A stretch of 64,000 nucleotides of DNA, taken from Arthrinium phaeospermum (lineage: Eukaryota > Ascomycota > Sordariomycetes > Amphisphaeriales > Apiosporaceae). Shown one piece after another: positions 46,072-56,950 of the stretch. The stretch's first letter is position 1. Each line of letters starts with the position of its first letter. Under the pieces are notes generated by a model that searched no databases, was not told the DNA's origin, and saw only the letters and a program-made list of their open reading frames with translations. A program made the translations under genes and the position numbers. The stretch covers positions 2,790,001 through 2,854,000 of the forward strand of contig QYRS01000007.1 of NCBI GenBank assembly GCA_006503535.1. The letters are read 5' to 3'.

Positions 46072-49000
46072 ATGCCCTCTCGCTCCTCTGCATTGGTTCC
46101 AGACTGGAAATGGGAGAAGCATAAGATGAGAATCTGGCGGCTTGTATTTCTTGAAAGGCTGCAGCCATCAGCGTTACGCGATCGAATGGAGGCCCTGGGT
46201 CTCAACACTACGTAGGTTGGGCTTTTTCTTTTTTTTTTTTTCTTTTTTCTTTTTCCGTATCTAAACCTCCGATTCGATGCGAGCAAGTGCTTGCCGAAAC
46301 AAAACGCTCGTAGAGAGCAGGGTACCCTGGAAAGTACGAGCTTTCCGTCACAGAATGCGGCCGTTGCTAACATATGACAACTCAAGTCTGGCGGAGTACA
46401 AGAAACGCTTGAAAGCATGGGGATTCTGTCGGAATAACCCCGAAGCGACCAAGAAATATATTACCCATCGCGTGGAGAAGCGTAAACTTCAAGGGAAAGA
46501 GAGTGCTGTCATTGTGAATGGCATTCCATGGTCTGACCGTAAGATCCAGAAGGAGACAATTCGTAATTTCTATACGACGGTAGAGAAATGCCGGGAAGGT
46601 AAACAAACTCTTCACTCTTCAAGGAAAAGGCCATCACAAAGCTTACAATGATTTCCAACCGCAGCAAGCCCTTCCACGCCTCCTGGCCCAATGGTGTCCA
46701 TCTGCTCGCCTACTTCTCCCGGCCACTCGCCTTGCATCTCCCCTGAATGGCCCCCCAATTTACCTTGGCTAGAATTCTCTAGTTCGGTAACTAAAGCTCC
46801 GGTCGATATTCTGGGGATGATGGTACAACGCCTTCGCAGAGCGCATTTGGAGCCTAGTGCGCAAGATGTGGCCACCGCCGGCAGCCACTCCACATTGCTG
46901 CTTGCAGCTCGCCAACTTGGTCTGTCGCTTCCGAAAGACATGTCCAATCCTCTCAAGATAGCAACATACCTTCGATCAGTCATGCCCGAGACAGTCCCGG
47001 GAGAACATCTCTTGCGAAGCCAGAACTTCTTCAGGGGCTTCGACATCGCTGCACGTGAGATTCTCAGTCTTGGATTTTATCAACTTTCCAACAAAGCCAT
47101 CAGCAATTGTGGGCCAAGCAACAAGCTACTAGTCGACATTATAAGCCAGCTGGGGCTCGTAGGTTCAGATCATCCGTTGTTTGTAAAACCAACGATTCGA
47201 TCGGTTCTCGAGGAGGTTGGACTTACAGCTTTGTGTTGCGGCAGAAGCGAAATTGTCACATGGGTATCAGACCTCGGCATCAAGTTGGCAGATATCTCTC
47301 ACCACAACCCCTTAGTTGTCGTCGCATCAAGATTGGATCATAAGACGCGCCTAGGCAGCTGTTGTCCTTCAAGGGGGGTTTGCGATCATTCTGAATTGGT
47401 CTCCGATCACGATGGCATGGCTACGATCAGGGTACTGCTTGACCGCGGGGTTTCTCCAGATGAAAGATGTTGCCAGGAGCATGGTACACCTTTGGAGATG
47501 GCGATCCGAGATGATTTGACGAATACTGTCCATGTTTTCGTTGAACATGGTCGCAGAACCCACGGCCGGAGTTACCTTCAGGATCTGGACTTCTCCCGCT
47601 TATTACTTCTTCCTCGTTGGAATACACCCTTTGCCAAACAATCTTCTATGCTGGGCTACCTGCAAATATTGTTTGATGCAGCCTCTCAGCCTCCAGGTAG
47701 TCCGTTCGACGCTCTACTATCTGCTGATGGGTTAATCAGAGCAGCCCTACATGGAGGCCTGGCATTACTCAATGCACTTCGTGCCAAAGGGGCGAACTTC
47801 AATTGCAGGAATCTTCGCGGAGAGCATCCCTTGGGTGTCGTGGTGGCTTCTCGGAGGAGTAAGAAATGGAGGCCGGCAAACTCGGAGAGATCGAGTCACG
47901 AGATCCAACGGTGCAAGGCACTCGTAGCGCTGGGAGCAACGGTGGACTATGGTCCGATAAGGGGGGATGGCCAAGGGATTTATCCTTCGGTTATACACGT
48001 TGCATCGTTGTTGAACGACACTGATGCGCTGCGTGCTTTCTTGGAAATTGGCCCCTGCCAACACACACCTGCGAGTTTCTACGTCGATGGATACTGGTTG
48101 TACGATCTGAGTTACACAACTCCCCGGGAAGAAGAGCCCCAAGCTAGGTCACCACTGGGCTGGTCACTATGGAGGAGGTCGTATGGTTGCGCCCGCCTCC
48201 TTATGAAGTCAGGGTGTCCTGTAGAGGGCCATGAGCTACTACTTCTAACGGAATCCACCGGACCCAGAGATCATGGCTCAGAAATCATCGATTTGATTGC
48301 TGCTTTGATCAACAGAGGCATTGACCTGGACCTACAAGCCAGTTCAGGGAAGACTGCCCTGGACATCGCGATTTCCAACAAGCAGTTTGAGATCGCGAAC
48401 GTTTTGATACTTGCAGGTGCTACCAAAAACTTCGTCATGTCAACGGACACAAGTAACGCCCTCGGCACCTGTGGCTGGCTGGATCATTTCAAACGCGTCA
48501 TTATTCACGGCAATGAGCTATACGCGAAAGAAGACTGGGACACGATACTTGACGATTGGTGTCGATTGTACCCGTGCGAGTCCATCACTTCTCAAAGCTT
48601 GCGGCTTGGAGATCTGAGTGGATGTCTCGACTGGTGTGACTCGGCACACCTGACAATATTCAAGTTTGTCCTTGCGCGTTATCAACACGCCTACAACTCC
48701 CGTGTCTTGCATTCCTACTTGAACGAGATCAAGGCGGATGAGAACTTGGAATTATCTCTGCCAATCATCCACGAACTATTGAGGCGGAGAAGACCCGAGT
48801 ATGTTGTGCCAGATGTTGAGCTGTCTGCTTTGAACGTCCTGGTGGATGTCGCATTAGTACCGGGGTTAGCTTCTCTGCTAAGTGTCCTCGAGGTTCTGCT
48901 GCAGCAAGACCCCGGACTGGGTCGGATGAACTCATACCCTTGGGAGAACCCATTGATCACCTTGTCCGTGTTGGATGTCGGAGGATCTGGGTGTATCTCT

Positions 49001-50323
49001 GATGAAGATACGCAGTTGTACATTCAAAAAATGCTGCTGGGCTCTGGGTTCACAGTAAATACTGCCGTTGGCTTGAGGGCCATCTGCCGACGGTGCTCAA
49101 CAGATGAACTAGAGAAACTCATTGATCTTGGGTATAATCCACGGAAACGGTATCGGTGGTCAAATACAGCTCTTCAACTCGCCGCCAAGAACGACGACCT
49201 TGACATGGTCCGATGTCTATTGGGTCACGACGTTAACGTCAATGGTCGCCCCCATTGGGGTCAATTTCCTGACGAAGAGACACTGGGTTGGATAGCGGGG
49301 CAATTGGATGACTTCATTCCGGATGGAGAAAGAACCGCGTTTCAATGCGCGGTAGAGAATAACAGCTGGGAATGCACTCAACTCCTATTTGAATCCGGAG
49401 CAGATGTGAACGCGCCACCCGGTCGACGAGGCGGCGCAACAGCACTGCAATTGGCTGCCATGAAGGGACATATTCGTCTCGTAAGATGGCTCATCTCAGA
49501 GAATGCCGATATCTTTGCACACGGGGCTCCCATCAATGGAATGACCGCGATTGAGGGCGCAGCAACATTCGGAAAGCTCGACGTTGTTGGCCTTCTGTTC
49601 GAATACGGCAACTTCTGCGATGGCGAAGGGAGACGCCAATGCATCCGAGCAATCGGTTATGCCCGAAACAAGAGGTATGAAGCATTGCTCTCCTTCATGA
49701 AGGACCACATCGGATGGTCGCAAGAAGACGAACACATGTTAGCTCGGGAAGATCTGCTTGAATCTTTCGACATTACTGGGGATTCCTGTTTGGGGAACAG
49801 TGATCACCAAGGGTGTGCTTTTGAAACTGAAAGTGTTGATGAAGGGATGGATGAACCAGAATGCTGTCGTTATGTGGACTCATCCGATGCAGAAGACGAG
49901 GAATCTGTCTACAGCGACAGGTGCGTTTCTGAAAACGAGGACATCAGTACTGTGGAGCAGGAGGAGATGTCGAACAGCTCCGGGGGACATCACACACCGT
50001 GGACAGGAGGGGAAAATGGAGCCGATGTGGTTGCTCAGGCTTACAGCGCAGGGTTTGAAGGGTTCTCGGAAAATCACGATTTCGGCAGCATGGACTTGGG
50101 ATTCTTACCAGATGCTTACCCCGTGGATGAGGTATCGGATGCCCCAGGGTTAGTGATCGGCGAGATTCTTGATAACGAGGAATGGCTCAATGAGCCGATT
50201 GCCCCAGGCCTGCATTCTGAATGGGCCGATCTATATAACCAGGGAGGTTGGATCGCTCCAAATGAGGACGTTCCGGAGAGCGAGCTAGACTTTTCACAAT
50301 TCCTTGAGTTCATAGAAGATTAA
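46072..50323 (+). CDS. Large Clr5-domain ankyrin-repeat protein
   Basis: Exons 46072-46211, 46387-46598 and 46665-50323 join to 1336 aa. Residues about 10-70 form a Clr5-type N-terminal domain: WKWEKHKMRIWRLVFLE and, after the first intron, AEYKKRLKAWGFCRN; the intron falls inside the domain. The middle is long and mostly helical, with ankyrin-like units recognisable at about 380-420 (LLNALRAKGANFNCRN), 550-585 (TALDIAISNKQFEIANVLI) and 860-1010 (TALQLAAKNDDLDMVRCLL, ATALQLAAMKGHIRLVRWL). The last 250 residues are acidic and low complexity, ending FLEFIED. Clr5-ankyrin proteins are expanded in filamentous fungi and are of unknown function. The acidic tail could be an activation or interaction region (inference). 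Confidence 0.85.
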
Positions 50324-50721
50324 TGTCAATCACACGGCATATCCCAGCGCTGATGCCTCCAATACTGGAAACGAAGCTCCGGTGAGCCATGGGCCCGCCC
50401 GGGTCAGCCACAGCGACATTCTTTGATAGAGAAAGATGGTCTTATGTAGGGAATGGCTGCCAGCTTCCTTCAATTGACAAGTTCTGATTGAGCAGGCAAT
50501 TTGAATCAGGGCCCAAGGATGAGCCTGCTGCAGCCTCGATAGACCAGTAGCTATGTAGAAAAGAGTTGCCAGCGAAGAAAACTTTCCCTGGTTCCATCGT
50601 TGCTATGGCGCTCAACCGCCTCCCAATAACAGGCGAAGAACACTGCTCCTGAAGTGTAGGTGCACATCCTTTTGCCCATAGCCTCCATGGCATTATTCAT
50701 TCCATGCGCCTAATACCATCG
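50324..50721. other. Intergenic region between convergent genes
   Basis: Convergent gap between the Clr5-ankyrin gene and the isoaspartate methyltransferase gene. No gene seen. Confidence 0.5.
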
Positions 50722-51564
50722 TCACAACTCGCCCACCATCTTCCCTCCTGCCCCCGGCGCATCCGTCAACGGCACATACCGAACCCCGTACCCCCGCTTC
50801 TTCGTTACATTCCCCTCCCTATCCTTGTCGACCGTCCAAATATACTGATCCCACCCATCCCTGCCGCCGACGGGGATGAACATGCGCCCCGGCGACCTGA
50901 GCTGCCGCACCAGCTCCTCGTGCAGCTCCTCGGCCGCGGCGCCGACATGGATCGCGTCCCAGCCGCCCGCCTCGTGTTCGCTCCCATCCTCCGCACTCGC
51001 GCTCGTGCCGTTCTGGGACGACGCGGCCGCCACGGCGCCCGCGTGCCCGCCGACGGGCGGCAGGCCCTCGCGCGGGCTCGGCTCCACCCACCCCTTGCGC
51101 CCATCCCCGACGCGGAACCGGCAGCGCCCGCTCTCGAGCAAGGCCCGCCCCTCTGGGCTCTTGGCCATGTTGCGCTCGCCGAGCTCCTTGAGCTCCACGA
51201 TGTGCTCAACCCCTACAACAACCCCGTCCTCGCCCGCGAGCTCGGCCAGGACGTGGGTCAGGTAGCCGCTGCCCGAGCCGATATCCAGGACGCGGCGCGG
51301 GGGAGTCCCTCCTCCCTGGTTGGTAGCCGGCGGCATGACGTACTCCAGCAGGGCCTCGACGGCGTTGGCGTGCATGTGCGGGGCCGAGATGGTGGCGCTG
51401 TGGCCGATGGGCTGGGGGCTGTCCTCGTAGGGGGAGGCCGGGGCGTAGTGGGCCCGGTCCACGCGCAGGAAGGCGTCCTTGACGGCCGGCGAGGTCAGCA
51501 GGCCGTTCTTCCAGAGGTTCTCGACCAGACCTGCGTTCGAGGAGCCGCTGCTGCGCCAGGCCAT
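50722..51564 (-). CDS. Protein-L-isoaspartate O-methyltransferase
   Basis: Intronless, 280 aa from the ATG at 51564, which fits the family start MAWRSSG.SNAGLVENLW. The frame is open to an ATG at 51840, so a 372-aa form with a longer, basic N-terminal leader is possible; the extra part has no family similarity I can see. Seen: the SAM-binding motif I LDIGSGSGYLT (residues 93-103), an upstream SATISAPHMHA block typical of this family, a WDAIHVGAAAEELHEELVRQL segment and PGRMFIPVGG. The enzyme methylates damaged isoaspartyl residues with S-adenosylmethionine as a first repair step. An insert rich in alanine and serine (about residues 175-205) is unusual compared with the roughly 230-aa bacterial and animal forms. 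Confidence 0.93.
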   Translation of the reverse strand: MAWRSSGSSNAGLVENLWKNGLLTSPAVKDAFLRVDRAHYAPASPYEDSPQPIGHSATISAPHMHANAVEALLEYVMPPATNQGGGTPPRRVLDIGSGSGYLTHVLAELAGEDGVVVGVEHIVELKELGERNMAKSPEGRALLESGRCRFRVGDGRKGWVEPSPREGLPPVGGHAGAVAAASSQNGTSASAEDGSEHEAGGWDAIHVGAAAEELHEELVRQLRSPGRMFIPVGGRDGWDQYIWTVDKDREGNVTKKRGYGVRYVPLTDAPGAGGKMVGEL

Positions 51565-52704
51565 GGTTCTGGTTCTGGTGGTTCCGGTGGTTGCGGATGG
51601 AGATATGTGGCGTAATTGCTGTTGGGTCTGAAGTGCCGAGGCGATTGGCGAGTACTGAGTTTGTGGATGGGAAAATAAGGTGCAACAGAAGCCGTGGCGG
51701 TGGTTGTAGTTGCTGAGCAAGTACGTCCTGAGGCGGGGAATTTGCGGTGGCACTTTGACTGTTACGGGTGTTTCCCTAGATGGGTTCTTTGTTGAATTGA
51801 TTGGGTGGCGAAGCTCCCTAGAAACCACAAGAATCTGCAATGAGATGCCAGTTTTCTTGTATCACGGGTTCCAGGTCCTGAGAATGATATGAGCTAGATT
51901 CTCGACCGATCCAGAGTCGACGGTGGAAGGCGCTGTGCCGTGATGTGCTTGGTCTGCTCGGCCTCAGCGAGACTAGCGTATCGAAAGGTAACAAACGGGA
52001 GGGATTAGGCTATTGCGAGCATTGAATGATTAGACTTCACAGCTGATTGAATTGATGAGCAGGCTTCAAATTGACGACGGCATTGAAGCGTAACTATCGC
52101 GGCTCAAAAACTATGAATCAGTTCAGGTAATGTAAGTAGCTAGCTAGTAGGAAACTCGATGCTTTCTGTTTGTTCCGGAGTGAAGTGACAAACGCAGCCG
52201 ATACTCTGACATGCGTGGAGTGACGTGAGGGAGATGCAAGCGGGACAGTGGGGAGCCATGCGGGAGGTGAGTGTCACTACTCCATACGTGCATAACTGTT
52301 CCCACTGCCGGACCCTTTTGCCTTTTCCTAAAATACTCAAACTAGCAAGAGGTGTGGGGTAAGTGCCCGCCACTATATCGGTTTTGCAACGGGGATTGAG
52401 GAGTGACGAGAGAGATCTACGAGAATAGGAGGAGGGGTTTAGAACATGGCTGTGAATACATAGGTAAGGAAGTGTACTGAGCTCCCAAAGAAAATCCCCA
52501 TGTGTTGTTTGTGTTGTGACTTTGTATAACATATATCCATAGAGACAAGAGCATCTATATAGCTGGCTCCGTTACCAATACCGTAGGATAGGAATCTTGC
52601 CATGAAGGTCCCCTCTGGACCGAGCCAACGCCTGTGCCATGTGTTACACTGTGTTTGAATGCACCCCTAAGAACCCCCAACTCCGTCCGAAAACAACCAT
52701 CGCT
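51565..52704. other. Intergenic region
   Basis: Upstream of the isoaspartate methyltransferase gene and downstream of the Bsd2-like gene, both minus strand. No gene supported. Confidence 0.5.
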
Positions 52705-53996
52705 TCAAACCACTCTCTCAGAAGACTCGCCCGACGCAATAATGGGAATGGGCAGGCCACGGTCCGGGCTCTGCAGCACCAACTGCTCGTGCCGCCTCGC
52801 CTTGATGTAGTCGCTGACCGCCCGGATCAAGACAAACCAGCCGACAATCATCAGAATGTACGCAATCCATTCCGAGCTCGCCAGGTCGCTCAAGCCGTTG
52901 CCCGACCCATTTCCATCGCCCGTGCTGACAGTGTTGGGGTCGAAGTCGTGGCTGTTTGGGTCCGGCGGTTGCGCATATCCATCCTGAGGCGCTCCGCTCA
53001 TGCCGTCGCCGCCTGGAGCGGCCCCCTTCATGTAGAAACCGTACTGAATCAGAATGATACCGAGACCCGCACGGGATCCATTCTTGGCAGCGTGTGTCGA
53101 ATGCAGGAGATACGTAAGAAGGAAACCGACGAACTGGAAGGACATGGAGATCATGCCGTTCCAGATGAAGCTGAAGATGGATCCGACAGGCATGCCGTCG
53201 ATGTAGACTTCGTCGGGACCGCCGAGGCCGGGTGCCAGGATTGTGGTTTCCCAGTAGGGAGGAGCCGCATCAGCCGCGGCTTGCTCGTAGGTCTAGAAAT
53301 AAATGTCAGCTTGGTTTATCGATCCTAAGATATTTTGTAACCTAGACGATTCTATACATACCGGAGGCATCTCTTCCACAATCTTCTCGCCTCGCTCCGG
53401 TCTCGCCATCATGTTGGAGAAGACACCATCTGATTGAATGCCAGCGCCATAAGTCCTGCCCGGAACGTGCGTCGCGTTACTGGCAGCAGATTGCGTGGGT
53501 GTTGGCGTAGGCCATTGCGTCGGCTGTCTGGGAGGCAGCGCGGGGGCCATGGGGTGTCTTTGAGACGGAGCATTCGAGGTGCCGGCGTCTATGGGAAATG
53601 AGTTGCCGCGCACTAGCCGCTGCCGGTCGTCCGGCTCATCGTCGTCGCTATCGTCGTCATCGTTGTCGAAGGCATCGGCCAGGGTGGGATCGACGCCGTG
53701 CCGCCTCCTCTCGAGCGACGAGGCTCTGGAGTGGAAGGAAGGCGGAGGGGAATGAGCACGTTCCGACTGTCGTATTAACGGGTTGGATGATTGCTGGGCG
53801 GGGGTATCGAGGTCGTCATGATCATCTTGGTCATGATCTTGATCATGGTTGTTTATCTATGGTTGATTGCAGGTGTCAATACGGATGGATACATGGGTCG
53901 TTATATGAGTCGTGGGTGGCAGATGCGACACAGAGGGGGTGTCAAGGGAGGCCGCCCTGCGCATGACAAACTTACCCGTGCATACCGTCCAGCCAT
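52705..53996 (-). CDS. Bsd2/Ndfip-type (DUF2370) ubiquitin-ligase adaptor
   Basis: Exons 53996-53976, 53856-53362 and 53292-52705 join to 367 aa. The first exon codes for only seven residues (MAGRYAR). An acidic stretch (DAFDNDDDDSDDDEPDD) and a proline-rich stretch follow. The second splice joins EEMPP to TYEQ and so creates a PPTY motif, a ligand for WW domains of Rsp5/NEDD4-type ligases; a second PPY lies shortly after. Three hydrophobic segments come next: GSIFSFIWNGMISMSFQFVGF, a block ending ILIQYGFYM, and EWIAYILMIVGWFVLI. This is the Bsd2/Ndfip plan: a Golgi/endosome membrane adaptor that directs transporters to degradation. It may control metal transporters (known for yeast Bsd2). 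Confidence 0.85.
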
Positions 53997-55118
53997 GTTG
54001 GAGAAACCGAAGGCGAATTGGGGATACTATTGAACAGAAAAGAAAATGATGCCGTGGCCTCGTATTGTCGATGGTGGATGTGATGGTTTGGAATGGAAGA
54101 AGGAACAACGGGCGTTGTTGGTTGCTGTGGTACGATGGGTAGCGTGGAGTGGCAATGAAAAGGGCGAGCGAGTAAGGTTGGTGGTAGTCGGCCGAATGCG
54201 ATCGACGTTTGGGTTGGTTGGTGTGGTCAGCGGAGACGGCCTTTGGGTGGGAGGTAGAGAGAGAGGCAACAAGTGAGGCTGGCTGGTATCGGAGACAATC
54301 GAGGTCAATCAAATCAAAACAGGAGTCAATAGTAAAAAGGACAAAAGGGAGAGTCAGTATCAATCAATCAAGCAACCACACAAGGATGGCCAGGGGGAGG
54401 ATTGATTTGTGATGGAAAAAAGAATGAAATGGATGAGTGAGGATGGTGGAAGAGATGGGAGACGTGCAATGCGTGCGTGCATGGAGTTTAGGTAGAGCAA
54501 GCAGGGGGGATGCGGTAGGCAGACCTGCAGTGCGTTGAAGTGAAGTGTGCGACGGGCAGACAAGACACCATGCCATCCAATGCAAGCCAATGCCAGATTC
54601 AAGGAGTCCCCATGCTCCGTGTTATGCCCATGCGACAGTCTTGACGTGAGGAACTCTGGCTGTCGGTCGGGATACGCGGCACCTGCTGCTACTTGGTGCT
54701 GCTTAGCGCTAGCATCTTTTCGGGGGCGGCCCCTCCTAACCCTCAGCCCCTAGAAATGCGCAAACTCCCGAGTGTCAAGCTGAGTCTTGGCGGGCTCCTC
54801 TCCCCTAACAACAATGCTGCCTGCTGGAAAACAATGCCCAATTGTCCTGCCTAAGTCCGACACTCCCAGGGTCTTTGGCAGCCCCATTTTGGATTTTTAG
54901 CCTTGTCTCGGAGCCCGCATTCCACCGACCCCCGTGACCGCATGCAAATGTCAGGATCATCAATTTTTGGATAGAAGAGCTCTCTAGCTGTGGTGAAAGT
55001 GACGATTATTCACGAATCGGGCGCGCGACTCTACGATCCCCCTCGTGACCACCCTCTACGGCCCGCAAGACATGTGACCATCTGTCGCCTGGCATTATTG
55101 ACAAAAACAAACCCAATC
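53997..55118. promoter_or_regulatory. Divergent upstream region
   Basis: Between the Bsd2-like gene (minus) and the Cbp6-like gene (plus). Purine/pyrimidine-asymmetric DNA over 54050-54450 with GGTTG and GAGG runs. No gene seen. Confidence 0.5.
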
Positions 55119-55599
55119 ATGGCCAAATCAGCAGTGGTAAGCTCTCCCCTTCTGATGCGATGCCCCTCCGTTAGGCCCTGTTTGCGCTAACACTGTATCT
55201 TTTGCAGAGTGCGCGAAACCACATCCTCCGGGCCCTCAACAAGTGGCCCCAGGACGCCATCCGTCCCCAGGTCCAGTTCCAGGACGTCCTGCGCAAGCGA
55301 TTCGAGAGCAAGTCGGCCAGCGGTGCATTGTCGGACGAGGAGGAGCTGAAGCAGGCGAATGCGCTGTACTCGCTGATCGACAACCGGTACAAGAAGAAGG
55401 TGAGCTGCCCGTCGCATGCGCAACTGGCACCACAATACTGACCTGGAATCACCAGTATCCCATTACCGGAACCCTCCTGCAACCGAAGAGCAACCCGACC
55501 TACTTCACCGATCTCGTGAGAGAACTGCAAGAGGCGCCGACCAGGTCTTGGTTAGACCGATTCATCATCCGGGTCAAGGGAGTGGTGCGACTAAAGTAA
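55119..55599 (+). CDS. Cbp6/UQCC2-like mitochondrial complex III assembly factor
   Basis: Exons 55119-55136, 55208-55399 and 55456-55599 join to 117 aa; the first exon is just six codons. The core reads ALNKWPQDAIRPQVQFQDVL, then EELKQANALYSLIDNRYKKKYP, matching the small helical UQCC2/Cbp6 fold in spacing (WP pair, then LY..L...YY.KYP). In yeast Cbp6 helps translate and stabilise cytochrome b in the mitochondrial matrix. A cleavable leader is not obvious. The 3' end overlaps the 3' end of the citrate carrier gene on the other strand. Alternative: another small LYR-like mitochondrial protein. Confidence 0.68.
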
Positions 55600-56950
55600 A
55601 TGCGACACATGGCCATGTGACAGTACTTGTATAATATTTCGACACGACGACATGATACGACATAGACCACTGGGGATATAGAGGATTGCCCTTTGTGGCC
55701 AGTTTGCCCATTAGCTCCATGCTCTTCTCGTACATGGTGAAGACGATGCCGCCGCTCATGACGAGTCGGGCCAGACGCGGCACGGCGCCGCTCCAGAAGG
55801 TGAAGATGCCCTCCTGCTTGAAGATCATGCTGGCGCAGCGGAAGCTGTTGCCGTAGTCCCTCTTGGCCTCGATGCTCTGCATGCGCGTCTTGATCGTGTC
55901 GAGGGGCTGCGTGGCGTAGACGGTAATCACACCGGCGACACCACCGATCCCGAAGGTGGCCAGGGTGCCGAGCTTCTCGCCGGGCGACGTATACGACTCG
56001 GCCAGCTGCTTGAGCGAGGTGTAGGATTGCCGTAGTCCCTCTTGGCCTCGATGCTCTGCATGCGCGTCTTGATCGTGTCGAGGGGCTGCGTGGCGTAGAC
56101 GGTAATCACACCGGCGACACCACCGATCCCGAAGGTGGCCAGGGTGCCGAGCTTCTCGCCGGGCGACGTATACGACTCGGCCAGCTGCTTGAGCGAGGTG
56201 TAGGACCCGAACCGCACCGCCGAGTTGGCGCTCTGGCGCGCCGCCGTCGGGACGAGGCCCTGGAAGAAGCCCCGGATGCCGCGCTCGCGGAAGATGATGG
56301 GATGGCGTCGAGGAAGCCCCGCATGCGCGGCACCGCCCGCTTGCGGTCGTCGATCAGCGTCGTCTTGATGGACTCGGTCGGCGTCACGGCGAAGAGCGAC
56401 TCGGTCACGCCCGCCCGAAGCCGGCGATGACGTTGCGCGGGCCCGAGACCTTGCCGTTCTCGTCGGCGAGGAGGCGCTTGTAGTGCTCGAAGGATGCGAA
56501 GCCTGCACACACAGCGATATTAGTGGTTGTGATTCGACCGAGCGGAGCGTTGTAGGGACTTACGAATCGCGGCCTTGGCGGAGTTGCCAATGATGAGCGT
56601 CGTGCAGCCGGCATACCACTGCTTGCCGAACGGTGGCCACGGCAGCTTCCTCGGCGAGCTTACGGTTCAGCTGCGATCGTGTCTTGGCGACTGTCGGTTC
56701 TCGTGTTGTCAATAAGGTGGGACTGGCTAAGACTTCGCGTGATGACGACTCGACTTACACTCGGCTGGGTACGTGATGGCTATCGAGAAGACGTCCGGTT
56801 AGCTTCTTCTTGCAGCTTAGATTTTAGTAGCAGGACTCGGGGCTCACAAATCTCGACGGCTCCTGCCAGAGCTCCAGCCAGGATAGATCGCTGAGCACTG
56901 GGCTTCTTGGTCTTGGTGGCCGCACCGGGTTGCGCTGCAGCAGTCGCCAT
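55574..56950 (-). pseudogene. ctp1: Mitochondrial tricarboxylate (citrate) carrier, frame-disrupted
   Basis: Pieces of a Ctp1-type carrier occur in order on the minus strand. Exon 1 is 56950-56848 (GALAGAVEI). A small exon follows (SITYPAE), then an exon with FAKTRSQLNRKLAEE and, in another frame, KLPWPPFGKQWYAGCTT. The next exon reads FASFEHYKRLLADENGKVSG, the second carrier repeat GVTESLFAVTPTESIKT, then GIRGFFQGLVPTAARQSANS, the third repeat ATQPLDTIKTRMQS and the C-terminus EGIFTFWSGAVPRLARL. Frame is lost near 56645, 56413 and 56303 and by a 179-bp tandem duplication. The family exports citrate from mitochondria for acetyl-CoA supply. All three PxD/ExxK-type signature regions survive, so this looks like a recent or artefactual break rather than an old pseudogene. 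Confidence 0.85.
55848..56205. repeat. Exact 179-bp tandem duplication inside the citrate carrier gene
   Basis: The block 55848-56026 is repeated as 56027-56205 with no difference noticed by eye. 179 is not a multiple of three, so the second copy shifts the frame. The unit codes for the third signature region of the carrier. Confidence 0.92.

Noticed and set aside
51565..51840. N-terminal extension of the isoaspartate methyltransferase as a mitochondrial leader
   Set aside because: It is open and somewhat basic, but the family start is at 51564 and the extension shows no conserved feature; kept only as an alternative.
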